From Anniella stebbinsi (taxonomy: Eukaryota > Chordata > Lepidosauria > Squamata > Anniellidae): 64,000 nt of DNA. Shown here in pieces: positions 53,421-64,000 of this stretch. Every line of letters starts with the position of its first letter. Within the stretch, counting starts at the first letter, position 1. A program made the position numbers and the translations under genes. A model generated the notes under the pieces. The model worked only from the letters and a program-made list of their open reading frames with translations. It was not told the origin of the DNA and did not search any database. The DNA lies in the NCBI GenBank assembly GCA_029215795.1, contig JARDYH010000007.1, positions 73,791,763-73,855,762 on the forward strand. The letters are read 5' to 3'.

Positions 53421-54705
53421 TTTAATTGAAAACACCTTACTTTTGCTTCTTTAAGAACCTCATTTACAGAACTACGTTTCCAAACCATGCCTACAGCATT
53501 CCTGGATGGCAGATATAGACAGAACCCAAGAAACGTACGGTTCTGTATCTGTGTTATGGGAGAGGTAGAGGATATTTGACACTATTTGCTGTATTGTTTG
53601 TCACCTATATAAAAATCCCAGGGAGAGATTCCTGGGGCAGATTCTGGCATACTTACAGGGGGAAAGTTCCTATGTGAAAATTTGCTGGTTATTGTAAGAT
53701 TGCAACCCTTATGTTACACACAACACAGCTTTGTTTGCTAAAGCCGCCAAACATATTCGCGCAATCACTCTGTATGCTATTGCAGTGGACTGTGAAGGCG
53801 ATTCGTTTATTTGATTTCTCTTATTGCATGGTGTTATTCTGTTACTTCATAGTCTATCAAGCTGTTCTCTTTTATCTTTGTAATGGCTATTAGTCAAATA
53901 CAATAAACTAATTGATTGATAATTGAACATGCAGAGATTGCATGAGCAGGACGGTGCTCAGGCCCCATCTCTGGAACAGGGCTCACAGCTTTGCGGTCTG
54001 TGAATTCCAGTTCCTGGAAGTTGCATCATTTTAATGAAGAAGTTCTGCATTTGAGTTTTCTATGAAAAGTCATAGAGTGCATGTGATCACAACGGGAAGA
54101 GTCTCAGCTGAGTTTAACAGGATAGGGCGAGGCGCTTGCTCAATGCTACTGTTTCCACAGGCAGTGCAGCAGTGAATTCCACGATCAAAGGACCAGTTTT
54201 GAAACACTGCTATGTCACTTGGGGATGGAGTGGGCTTTGTGAATTCCTTGCTACAAACAATCCAAAATCCTTCCCAGAAATGAGAGTCAACAAAGGGTTA
54301 TGTGGCGCTAGTGTTTTATGATGCTTTATTCTTTTATAATAAGGATACAGCCTAAACATACTGATAGTAAATAAAAATAGCAAGTGGATAAACACATGGC
54401 TAGCACTACATTCCTACACATTCATACTAGGGAATACATCATAACTGTGGTTTATGTTTTTATTTTATTCAATTTTATTATGATGGTGTCACAGCCTTCA
54501 TCAAAGATGCTCCCAGGGTGTCTCTATATTAAAGAAACCCCCCTCACCCTTAACGGACTTTCTTCTTCCACAGTCTTTTCTCATTTAGGACGGGCTCCTT
54601 TAGACCATTTGGAATTGAAAATCTCCCCTCTCAGCAATGCTCTATTAAGTTCAATGAAACATCGCAATCTAGTTGCGGAATTATAGCGCAATATTGGCTT
54701 TACAT

Positions 54706-56143
54706 TAGGGATGTGCACAGACGCCAAAACTCGAATCGGAATCGGAACTTCAGATTTTGTAAAGTATCGTATTGTTAAAATTGGAGGTCCGTCTTATCGG
54801 ATTAGATCTAATAACAATACAAAATCAGAAGTTCTGATTTTGATATCGGACCACCATTTTAGGCGCTTTCCCCATACGCTTGCATTGAGGGAAAGAAAGC
54901 TTTCCCCCAATGCAAGTCTATGGAGAAAACACCTAAAATGGCGGCCCTCCCCCCTCCCTCCCCCCACTCGTGCTCCTTACCTGCCGCCATCCCGCGCTGC
55001 CGTCTGCTAGGCTGACCATCTGAAAAGGAGGACAGGGCTCATATAACTTTAACAGTTGTAGAGAAAAGGGAATTTCAGCAGGAGTCATTTGTATGCAATT
55101 AATTCCTGGTGAAATTCCCTCTTCATCACAACTGTTAAAGGTGCAGGCACTATACTAGAGTGACCATATACAAAGAAGGCAGGGCTCTGCAACTTTAATT
55201 GTTGTGATGAAGAGAGAATATCACCAGGAACTAAATGCATACAAATTAGTTGATTTGATTGAAATCTGATTGAAATTCCCTTTTCTCTACAACTGTTAAA
55301 GTTATATGAGCCCTGTCCTCCTTTTCAGATGGTCAGCCTACCGTCTGCTGCTTCCGTCTACTGAGAATTAGGCTTTGCGGCCTGCTTCTCAGTAGAGCGA
55401 CGATGTGCCGGGTGACCTGTTGCATCGTCGCTCTTCTGAGAAGCAGGCCGCAAAGCCTAATTCTCAGTAGATGGAAGCAGCGGATGGCAGTGCGGGACAC
55501 TGACAGGTAAGGGCGACCTCCCCCTCCCTCCCACTTGTGCTCCTTACCTGCCACTATCAGCCGCCGCCGTCCGCTGCATCTGCTGCTTTCCCCCAATGCA
55601 AGTCTATGGGGAAAACACCTAAAATGGTGGCCATCCCCCCTCCCCCACCACTCGTGCTTCTTACCTGCTGGCCCACACTGCCATCCGCTGCTTCCATCTA
55701 CTGATAAACAGACTTTGCGGTCTGCTTCTCAGTAGAGCGCAACGCGACGGGTGATGATGTCTCCTGTTGCGTCGCACTCTACTGAGAAGCAGGCCGCAAA
55801 GCCTGTTTATCAGTAGATGGAAGCAGTGGATGGCAGCGAGGAGGCAGCAGGTAAGGAGCTCGAGTGGAGGGAGGGAGGGGGGGAGAGGGAGGTCCCCAGT
55901 CACCCGCCACCATGTTTTGCCCATAGACTTGCATTGGGGGAAATCTTTCTTTCCCCCAATGCAAGCCTGTGGCGAAAACATGTAAATTAGAGGCCCAATT
56001 TTCTGATTTTTTCCAGTATTAATCAGATCAAAAAAATCAGATTTGGAGAAATTGGACCTCCGGCCAGCATCGGAATTGGACACTGGATGCCCGATTTCCT
56101 CCGATTTGTATCGGTATCGGGTCCAATACGATGCACATCCCTG
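54706..56143 (+). mobile_element. hAT-like foldback element, TAGGGATGTGCAC family, copy 5
   Basis: Starts TAGGGATGTGCAC, ends ATGCACATCCCTG; about 1.44 kb, including a nested 333-bp MITE. Contains two palindromic modules (agtagagcg...aggccgcaaagcct) and three inverted aagtctatgg...aaaatggcggc units. Flanks ctttacat and atcttaat do not match well. Confidence 0.82.
55000..55348 (+). mobile_element. hAT-like foldback MITE, TAGGGTGACC family, nested, with TSDs
   Basis: Body 55008-55340 starts TAGGCTGACCATCTGAAAAG and ends CTTTTCAGATGGTCAGCCTA. Exact 8-bp duplications CCGTCTGC at 55000-55007 and 55341-55348. It interrupts the host element between cgctg and tgcttccgtc. Confidence 0.92.
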
Positions 56144-56219
56144 ATCTTAATGCCCCCCTCCTGATACTTACCTCAATCTGAAACATGGTTCCATAAAGGG
56201 AATTACACAAACTCATGGA

Positions 56220-56500
56220 GGATTGTTCTCAGGGCCGGATTTACCATAAGGCAGTATGAGGCAGTTGCCTCAGGCGGCAGATGCTGGGAGGTGGCAGCAA
56301 GATGTCGGAGAAGGGAACCATGGGCAATGTGGACTGCTTTGCATCCACTAAGTTAGCCTGCTGTCTTTGGGGTGGGGGATGGTACCCCTCTACCAGTACT
56401 GAAGAAAGATTCAACTACCAGACTAGTCAGTTTTTCTACATGGAATGGGAGGGAACACCATCTTGTCTCTTGCCTCAGGCAGCAAAATATCTTGAGCTGG
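56220..56500 (+). repeat. Possible dispersed repeat (gccggatttaccataaggc)
   Basis: The phrase agggccggatttaccataaggcagtatgaggcagttgcctcaggcggca reads like a common reptile repeat end, and gcctcaggcagcaaaatatcttgagctggccct at 56475-56505 may be its other side. Low support. 56145-56935 is otherwise unassigned. Confidence 0.3.
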
Positions 56501-56934
56501 CCCTAATTGTTCTACTGCCAAATACTAGCCATGATAGCTAATGGCATCTCTACATTCAGAGAAAGATGCTATGAGGTGCTGGGGACAACTGGCAGATGAG
56601 GCCTCCTGCCATATTCTTTTTCTCCTCTTATGTCCCAACTGTGGATGCATAGGTGTAGTTTCCCTGAACTCTGTTTGATGGGATTGGAAAGCATTTGTTT
56701 CTTCTCTTCCCTTGAAAACTTCCTGTCAAGGAACCTCTTTGCATGTAACACTCCTTGTGAGTTAGGCCAGTTGTCACACAATCTCCTTGCTAAGTATCTG
56801 CCACCACTCGGCACTTGCTCCATTGTTAAGGAGGTGCACAGGAGCCTCCCTGCCTCCAGGATGTTAACTAGAGAGAGAAGAAGGGCCAACCAAGTGTCTC
56901 GTCACCACTGAAAGATTTACACCTCTCCTCACAA

Positions 56935-57105
56935 GAAGTGTCATGCTGGATCAGGCCAAGGGTCCATCTAGTCCAGCATTCTGTTCACACAGTGGTCAAC
57001 CAGCTGCCTACGGGAACTTCCACCTCAAGAAATACATGAGTACACTAGCACCCTCCCACTTGTGTTACCCAGGAACTGTTATACACAGGAATACTGTCTC
57101 CTCTA
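56935..57105 (-). mobile_element. CR1-type LINE 3' fragment
   Basis: gtcatgctggatcaggccaagggtccatctagtccagcattctgttcacacagtgg, then a truncated remainder. Confidence 0.78.
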
Positions 57106-57111
57106 ATCTCT

Positions 57112-57720
57112 TTAGAATCATAGAATTGTGGAGTTGGAAGGGGACTATAAGGCCATCGAGTCCAACCCTCTGCTCAATGCAGGAATTCACCTTAAATCAT
57201 ACCTGACAGATGGCTGTCCAGCTGCCTCTTGAATACCTCTAGTTTGGGAGAGCCCACTACCTCTCTAGGTCATGGGTTACATTGTCATACTGCTCTAACA
57301 GTCAGGAAGGTTTTCCTGATGTCCAGCCGGAATCTGGCTTCCTGTAACTTGAGCCCATTATTATGTGTCCTGCACTTTGGGATGATCGAGAAGAGATCCT
57401 GGCCCTCCTCTGTGTGACAACCTTTCAAGTATTTGAAGAGTGCTATCATGTCTCCTCTCTTCTCTTCTCAAGGCTAAACATGCCCAATTCCTACAGTCTC
57501 TCCTCATAGGGCTTTGTTTCCAGACCCTGATCATCCTTGCTGCCCTCCTCTGAACCTCCTCTAGCTTACCTGTACCCTTATTGAAGTGTGGTGTCCAGGA
57601 CTGGACACAATATTCAAGATGAGGCCTAACCAGTGCTGAATAGAGGGGAACCAGTACCTCGTGTGCCTTGGAAGCTATACTTCTATTAATGTAGCCCAAA
57701 ATAGTGTTTGCTTATTTTTG
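57112..57720 (-). pseudogene. CR1 LINE: 3' UTR and C-terminal part of ORF2
   Basis: Reverse strand. tagaatcatagaattgtggagttggaagg is the classic CR1 3' end. Upstream in element orientation, a frame at 57361-57699 encodes LYSALVRPHLEYCVQSWTPH and GKLEEVQRRAARMI, the conserved C-terminal segment of CR1/L2 reverse transcriptase, then degrades. The RT catalytic core is absent. Confidence 0.88.
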
Positions 57721-57754
57721 CAGCCACAATGAATATTGCTAGGAGCTGGTAATT

Positions 57755-57930
57755 TTATGTATTTATTTATTTATCTACATTTCTATACCACCGAATAGCT
57801 AAAGTGCTTTGAGCGGTTCACAAAAATGAAAGCCGCAAAGTACAGCATAAAAAGAGCATAAATTGTAAAAGCTTAAAACGACAGTATAATGTAAACAAAC
57901 TCTACAAAACCTTGGAGAACGCAGCCTAAA
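57755..57930 (-). mobile_element. LINE 3' end, 'ataccgcccaat' family, short
   Basis: tttatgtatttatttatttatctacatttctataccaccgaatagctaaagtgctttgagcggttc, then an A-rich stretch. 57930-59665 beyond it holds no recognised gene. Confidence 0.5.
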
Positions 57931-59669
57931 CAAGAAGGCTGGTAGAGTTATATCCATCCAACTGTCAGTAGGAAGAAAGAAAGAGAAGTGGAGCACAGAG
58001 TAAAATAAACATAAATGTATCATCCAGCTAGGCTAAATGAGAGCAAGCTAAAAGGTTCTATACTTACATGCTGGGTAGTACATCTATCTTCTAGGTTCCG
58101 GTGAAGATTAAAAGTTAGGAAAAGAAAATCACCCCACCTATATCATAGACGGTGGGCGGGTGGTTGAGGGACCCCAATCAATGGGCATGTGACAAGCCAC
58201 ACACACACAGAGCATTTTTGGTGATATGTACTTGTGGGCAAGTACTGCTTTGCCTAGATAGCAGAAGAGGTGAGAAGCGATGCTACTTCTTGGCTGTTGT
58301 GTTAGTCCAGGGGAAGACAATTTGTGGCCCTTCAAATAATTTTGGCCTACAATTCCCATGATCCCTCACTATTGACTATGCTGGCTAGGGCTGATGGGAG
58401 ATGAAGGCCAAAACATCTGGAGGGCCATAAGTTGCCCACCCATGTGCTAGACAGTAGATTTAGCATCCAATATTTGCCTTGTGAATTCCAAATGAAATGT
58501 GAAAAATACCTCCGGGCTCAGGTCTTGAAGGAATAGAGACCCTGAATCAGGGAACCCATAAAAGGACAGGAAGGGTTTGGGTAGGCCTTGGTGACGTTTC
58601 CTTTGTCAGATCTTCCCATAGTTAAGACATCAGAGGTGAATGAGACCATGACAAGCACCAACTCTGGAGATCATGGTGCTTCCAGATGAAGCTTTTTATC
58701 ATGCCACTGCCCTGCTCATTCACAAAATTTTATAGGGGGTCCAGACAACATCATCTTCACTAGTAACCCCCTCATGTTTTCCCACCACTTCTTCCATCAT
58801 TTTAATTTCCAGGGGGAGGGGCATTAAAAATGAAAAAAAAAACTGAAATAATTGCTCAATGCATTTTGTTTGGTACCAACATCATCTTCACTTGTAACCT
58901 TTCTGTGTTTTCCTACGACTTCTTCCATCTGTTTAATTTCCAAGGGGGGACATTAAGGAGGAAACATTGCACACTGGCTTTTGATTGGTAACACTAGGAG
59001 CCCTCTGCCTGGAAGCACCCTTGGTCTGGAAGGGAAAGAGGCCCAGATTCAGAGAAAGGGGTGGTGGTGGTGATCATGGCGGCGGTAGAAATGTACTGCA
59101 TCCTTTCCAGTTAACATTGCCTTTTGATTCTCTGCCACAGCCATTATCTCAGTTTGACAATTCATGACACAGGAATGCTTTCAGGAGCACCAGCAAGGTT
59201 GATGCAATCCCCATTACTCATTATGTTAAGAAGTAGAGCAGATTTCTTCTTAAGCATGACTCATGCTGCATCCTTGCTATCCCTTCTCAATCAATTGATT
59301 CATTTCTGTGTAGGGATAAGTGGACCAGAGCGAGACAATTATTTCAACAAGTTACTTCTCATTGTAGTGAGGATGCAACCCACTAAACCCCAACCTCCAT
59401 TTCTGAGTTAACGGGAATTGGGCAAAGGAAGTGTTTAATATATGCTGATGTTGTCTTTTAAGAGATGGCATGAAATTTGGCAGAATTTCTGAATGGGGAG
59501 TGTGGGAAGCTCCACTCCTCATCTTCCCACACTGATGGAGAAGACAATTAGGCACAGTACCACCATTATCAGAGGCAGCATGCCTATGTACATCAGTTGC
59601 AGAGGAACATGGACAGGATGGGGTTCCTGCACTCATGTTCTGCTTGAGGGTTTTCCATCAACAGCTGGA

Positions 59670-60545
59670 TAATAACATAAGAAGAGCCATGCTGGATCAG
59701 ACCAAGGGTCCATCTAGTCCAGCATTCTGATCACACAGTGGCTAACCAGCTGTAGGCCAGGAACCCACAAACAGGATACGGGTGCAACACCACCCTCCCA
59801 ACCATGTTCCACAACAACTGGTGTATATAGACTTATTGCCTATGATCCTGCTGGGAGCACATAGCCACCAATACTAGTAGCCATCGATAACCTTCTCCTC
59901 CCAGAATTAACCAACCCCCCCTTTAAAGCCATCCAAATTAGTGGTCATCACTTCAGCTCGTGGTAGTGAATTCCATAGTTCAACCATGTGTTGTGTGAAG
60001 AAATGCATCTTTTTGTCTGCCCAGTATGTCCCACTAATCAGCTTCATGGGATGACACTACATTCTAGTATTATGAGAGAAAAATGTCTCCCTATGCACAT
60101 TCTCATCACCATGCATAATTCTGTACATCTCTAAATCTAAACAATCCCAACTGTTGTAACCTTCCCTCATAGGGGAGATCATTTTAGTTGCCCCTTTCTG
60201 CATTTTTCCAGCTCTACAATATCTTTTTTTAGGTGTGGTGACCAGAACTTTACACAATATTGTAAGTGTGGTCGCACCATAGATTTGTATAAAGGCCGTA
60301 TGATACTGGCAGTTTATTCTCAAATCCTTTCCTAATTGTGCCTAACATGGAGTTTGCCTTCTTTACAGCAGCTGCACACTGGGTTGACATTTTCATCGAG
60401 CTGTCCACCACAACCCCAAGATCTCTTTCTTGGTCAGTCACTGCTATCAGGATATACTCCCCCCCCCCCCCACAATGTGCATCACTTTACACTTTCTTAC
60501 ATCAAACTGCATTTGCCATTTGGATGCCCACTCTCCCAGCTTGGA
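59670..60545 (-). pseudogene. CR1-type LINE: 3' UTR and degraded ORF2 C-terminus
   Basis: Reverse strand. 59670-60060 is the 3' part (aagaagagccatgctggatcag, accatgttccacaacaactgg, aaagccatccaaattagtgg). 60250-60441 encodes ERDLGVVVDSSMKMSTQCAA and KKANSMLGTIRKGF, the RT C-terminal motif, with frame breaks between there and 60057. Confidence 0.85.
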
Positions 60546-60807
60546 GAGATGCTCTCTAGGAGCTATAAAATTGCTGTATTTGTGGTATATTTAATCTCAT
60601 TGGCCACAATCCAGTACCGGATTAAATTCTCTTAATCCCATTGGTTGATTTAGTTTGAAAAAAAAAACTTGATTGGCTGTTCAACTGTTGCCAAAATATT
60701 AGGGATGGGTGAAACTGCCTGTCTTGCTTTCCATAGCATCCACATTTTTTTTAAAACATAAGTTTATTCCATCCCGTTTCCACATTAATTCATTTATATA
60801 TTCATTA

Positions 60808-60824
60808 TATATATATATATATTG
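60808..60824 (+). repeat. (AT)n microsatellite
   Basis: Short AT run. Region 60545-61667 has no recognised gene. Confidence 0.8.
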
Positions 60825-61667
60825 CATGAAAATCCATATGCATCTAGGAACACATGAAAATCCATGCATATTTTTGTACAGGTTTGCCCCAACGTACCCC
60901 CATTTTTTTTTGTAAGCGATTTCCCTTAATAAATATATTTTTGTATACTATATTCCCTGATGCATACTTTTTTGTACAGAATTTTCTGAATGTACACATG
61001 TTTGTATGCAGTTTTTTGGTTTGTTTTTTAAGGAGCGTAACAGCATCAGAACCTTCGGAGAAGGCGAAAACCAAAGGATCATTGCATTCCGGTTTTCGTT
61101 TTCGTTCAGGAAGTGTGAATGAGATTAGTTCACATTAAAGTACCAAAACGGCCTTGATATTACTGTGTCCCATTTAGGCCTCCAAATATATCAGCATCTT
61201 ATTTGCAAGCTCTAATAAGTTGCTTTAAGAGTATTCAACTGGAAAATCATGTATGACCACGTGGAGAGAGTACTGAACCATTCACTCATATACTGTTGTT
61301 TTGCTCCTTTTATAGAGATTTGTAAAAATCTGATGCGTGTCTGATTTTTATGCATCCTTCTTTTGCGTGGACCGAAATAGACAAATGACACCAAATTTGC
61401 AGAATATTGGATGGCCGCCATTAAAATGGGGTTGAATTTTCTCAACAATTATTTTTAGTTTGGCAATATTATCTGTTCTGTTGTTGTTTTATGTACAACG
61501 TATTAACTGCAATGGCTCATGGCCGATGCAAATAACATTTCTATTCTATTCTAATGTGAAACAAACCAATTTCTCTCCCCCCCTCCATCCCTACAAAATA
61601 TTTGGGAACACATTTTGCATGGAGGCCTGAGGGCAAGAGCCCTCAGACAGCTTAAGCTGTAGAAGTG

Positions 61668-62045
61668 GTATAGAAAATAAATCAATAACCTAGAACAAAT
61701 CGAGAATGAGCTTGAACCATCACTTTTGCTAAAATATATATAAATAAAAAATAAGCCATCTTCATCAGGACTTTGCTTGCTCAATCAAGCCCCAATTGAT
61801 GTTGCAATCTACTGACAACATTTTGGAAGGCGTGGCCACTTCTGCTTTTCACAGGTACGTATTCATGGGCAAGTCTTTTTTTTTTTCCTGCATCACTGTG
61901 CAGATAAAAGAGCGGGACAGGCACACTGGCACAGAAACTCCAGGAAGGTTGGTACACTGGTACCAGGGCAAAGAGGTAAGAATATTTTTCTTGTCGTTGA
62001 GCCTGATCCAGCTGAAGTACTTTGAAACATCATTGATTCTGAACA
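61668..62045 (+). repeat. Duplicated block, part 1' (homologous to 16086-16510)
   Basis: Starts aataacctagaacaaatcgag and ends near cattgattctgaac. Directly continuous with part 2' here, whereas in the upstream copy about 6 kb separates the two parts. Confidence 0.85.
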
Positions 62046-62061
62046 GGGTGGGATGGGTGGG

Positions 62062-63116
62062 GGAGGATCAGGACCTCTACATGCCAGAGGTGGTGGTGTG
62101 CCAATGGGACCTATTCTTCCAATCACTATTTGTAGTGCAAGGGGTGATTTTCATTGGGGATGCAAATGGAGAGGAAATGGTTAAACCTCATCTCACCATA
62201 CATTAGGCTGACCATATGAAAAGGAGGACAGGGCTCATGTAACTTTAACAGTTGTAGAGAAAAGGAGATTTCAGCCAGTGTCATTTGTATGCAATTAGTT
62301 CCTGGTGAAATTCCCTCTTCAACACAACAGTTAAAGTTGCAGGGGCCCTGCCTTCTTTTGTATATGGTCACTCTAGTATAGTGCCTGCAACTTTAACTGT
62401 TGTGATGAAGAGGGAATTTCACCAGGGACTAACTGCATACAAATGACACTGGCTGAAATTCCCTTTTCTCTACAACTGTTAAAGTTACATGAGCCCTGTC
62501 CTCCTTTTCATATGGTCAGCCTACCATACATGGGAGTCCAAACTAAAATCATCCCCTGCACCTAGAGTTATCTATTTGAAAATACCCTGACTGAGTTGCT
62601 AAACCTACATTAAAAGTAATGTCTAGTTCTGCCCCGTGTTCCGTAGTATCATTCTCTGGACACTGAAGACACATTAAATAATCCGAAACAGGGAACAAAA
62701 TACCCCCAAGATGATCACTTGGTGGCCATTACAATATAGTGGGGATTCCGCCTCTACGGTGCTCTTTTCTACTCATCCTTTTCTCTCTGCTCAGTTTTTC
62801 AATCAGACATGTCTCTCTGTCCTGCATTTGGAATCTGTGACACTCTGCTTTACTAGACATGATGAAATAACATAAGCGAACCCCCAAAATCTGTCTGCCA
62901 AATCTCTGCTCCTGCTGTAATAATTCTAAATTCTCCAGATCCTGGGATACAGGGCTTCTCTCTCTCTATATATTTTTAAATCACGCTGCCTTACTGTGGC
63001 TCTCTGCATCCACTTTCTTTCTTGGATGTGCTCAGCAGCACTATGTGGGCGGCCGTGTGGTTTGAAATCGAATACTTCCTCTGCCTGCTTGCTTCAAGTG
63101 CTCAATTGACTTTACT
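62062..63116 (+). repeat. Duplicated block, part 2' (homologous to 22505-23288)
   Basis: From aggacctctacatgccagag to gctcaattgactttact, interrupted by the MITE at 62204-62523. Homology stops at 63117 where a LINE tail begins, so whatever corresponds to the gene 2 promoter and exon 1 is displaced to the right. Confidence 0.9.
62196..62531 (+). mobile_element. hAT-like foldback MITE, TAGGGTGACC family, with TSDs and empty paralogous site
   Basis: Body 62204-62523 (320 bp) starts TAGGCTGACCATATGAAAAG and ends ATATGGTCAGCCTA. Exact duplications CCATACAT at 62196-62203 and 62524-62531; the paralogous empty site at 22649-22656 has one CCATACAT. Confidence 0.95.
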
Positions 63117-63360
63117 ATGTTGACAGATTTATGTACAAAATATTTATTGCATTGTAACAGCTTAAGTTGAGGTTTTAACTGACTTTGTGGCCAGGCTTAA
63201 AAGTTTAAAATGTTTTAAATATCAGCTGTTTTATATTTTATGGTTTTAAATTTTGTATATTGACTTTATAAATATTCAATCTTTTAATTTTTGTAAACCG
63301 CCCAAAGAGCTTCGGCTATGGGGCAGTATATAAATGTAAATAATAATAATAATAATAATT
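63117..63360 (+). mobile_element. LINE 3' end, 'ataccgcccaat' family, forward
   Basis: ttttaaattttgtatattgac, ttttgtaaaccgcccaaagagcttcggctatggggcagtatataaatgt, ending in (AAT)n. It interrupts the duplicated block. Confidence 0.65.
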
Positions 63361-63401
63361 TAAAAAAAAACAAGTCACAAAGAGGCCAAATGTGTTTCAA
63401 C

Positions 63402-63815
63402 TAGGGGTGTGCACGGACCCCCCGGATCGGATCGGGACCCGGATCGGGACCTCCAATTTTGTCCCGGACCGGTTCGGACAAAATCGGAGGCCCCCCGGAC
63501 CGGATCGAGTCCGATCCCGACCCAAAAATCATAAATTTTTGGATCGGCCGCCATTTTTTTCCCCATAGACTTGCATTGCAATGCAAGTCTATGAGGAAAA
63601 AATGGCGGCGGGTGGGTGAGGGGGGGCCTAAATCCCTCCCCCCCCGGGGCCGTCCGCTGTGGATGGCCCCGGCAGGTAAGCCCCCTCCCCCGCGCTCCCT
63701 ACCCCCCCTGGGGCCGTCCGCTTCCATCCGCTGGCGCCCGCGGGTGCCAGCGGATAGAAGCGGACGGCTCCGGGGGGGGTAAGCCCCCTTCCCCGCCACT
63801 GCTTACCTTCTTGGT
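63402..63815 (-). mobile_element. hAT-like foldback element, TAGGGATGTGCAC family, copy 6 (left part)
   Basis: Starts TAGGGGTGTGCACGG and reads as the reverse complement of the right end of copy 1 (5608-6021) with only a few differences. Interrupted at 63816 by a second element of the same family; the remainder should lie right of the window. Confidence 0.85.
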
Positions 63816-64000
63816 AGGGATGTGCACTGGATCGGACCCGATCCACGATCCGAGTCCGGTCCAGTGGGAAATCGGATAAATTATCCGATTTCCGATCCCG
63901 CAGCTGGATCGGCCGATCCAGTCCGAACCGGTCCGAAAAAGCTCCGAACCGGTTCGGCGGATCGGCGGATCGGCGGGCGCCCACTGGCGCCCACCGCCGC
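63816..64000 (+). mobile_element. hAT-like foldback element, TAGGGATGTGCAC family, copy 7 (cut by window end)
   Basis: Begins TAGGGATGTGCACTGG and matches 4450-4634 with, by eye, a single difference (cagtccg versus caatccg). Left flank cttcttgg (63808-63815) predicts the target duplication expected at its far end. Confidence 0.85.

Noticed and set aside
57361..60441. RT-like frames as an active LINE
   Set aside because: Only C-terminal RT fragments of truncated, frame-broken CR1 copies; catalytic core absent.

Overview
The window is genomic DNA of a vertebrate, most likely a squamate reptile (lizard or snake). Coding sequence sits in small exons with GT/AG borders spread over tens of kilobases. 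The repeat content (CR1-type LINE 3' ends, tRNA-derived SINEs of the Sauria type, many foldback DNA elements, CA/TG/AT microsatellites) is of the kind seen in lepidosaur genomes. The species cannot be named from the sequence.

The window holds two genes of the CD33-related Siglec family (sialic-acid-binding Ig-like lectins, inhibitory leukocyte receptors), tandem on the + strand. Gene 1 (about 3272-12922) lacks its 5' part, which should lie left of the window. It supplies two Ig C2 exons separated by a linker exon, a membrane-proximal Ig exon, a TM exon and two tail exons with three ITIM-type tyrosines. Gene 2 (23682-46266) has nine coding exons that join into 571 residues: signal peptide, sialic-acid-binding V-set domain with the key Arg, three more Ig domains, TM, and a tail with one ITIM and one ITSM-like motif. 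Ig exons are phase 1-1 throughout and the TM and tail exons have identical phases in both genes, so they are paralogues. The last two extracellular domains resemble mammalian Siglec-5/-10/-11-type domains.

Sequence upstream of gene 2 (16086-16510 and 22505-23288) is repeated at 61668-63116. This suggests a third Siglec gene starting just right of the window.

The rest is intron and intergenic DNA dense in mobile elements. Two foldback families stand out. One has TAGGGATGTGCAC-type termini (5 complete copies plus 2 at the right edge). The other has TAGGGTGACC-type termini (about 320 bp copies and one 2.8 kb member). Eight-bp target-site duplications are visible for eight insertions (six exact, two with one or two transitions), so both are hAT-like. 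They nest in each other, and one insertion is confirmed by an empty paralogous site. The TAGGGATGTGCAC family carries inverted pairs of strong 5' splice-site motifs, YY1-like pairs, a CRE-like palindromic core and subterminal CGGATC iterations. Smaller families include a GCGC-rich MITE (3 copies), a GGGCCAGATCTACAC MITE (2 copies) and Harbinger-like elements. No intact transposase, retroviral gene, tRNA, rRNA or CRISPR was found.
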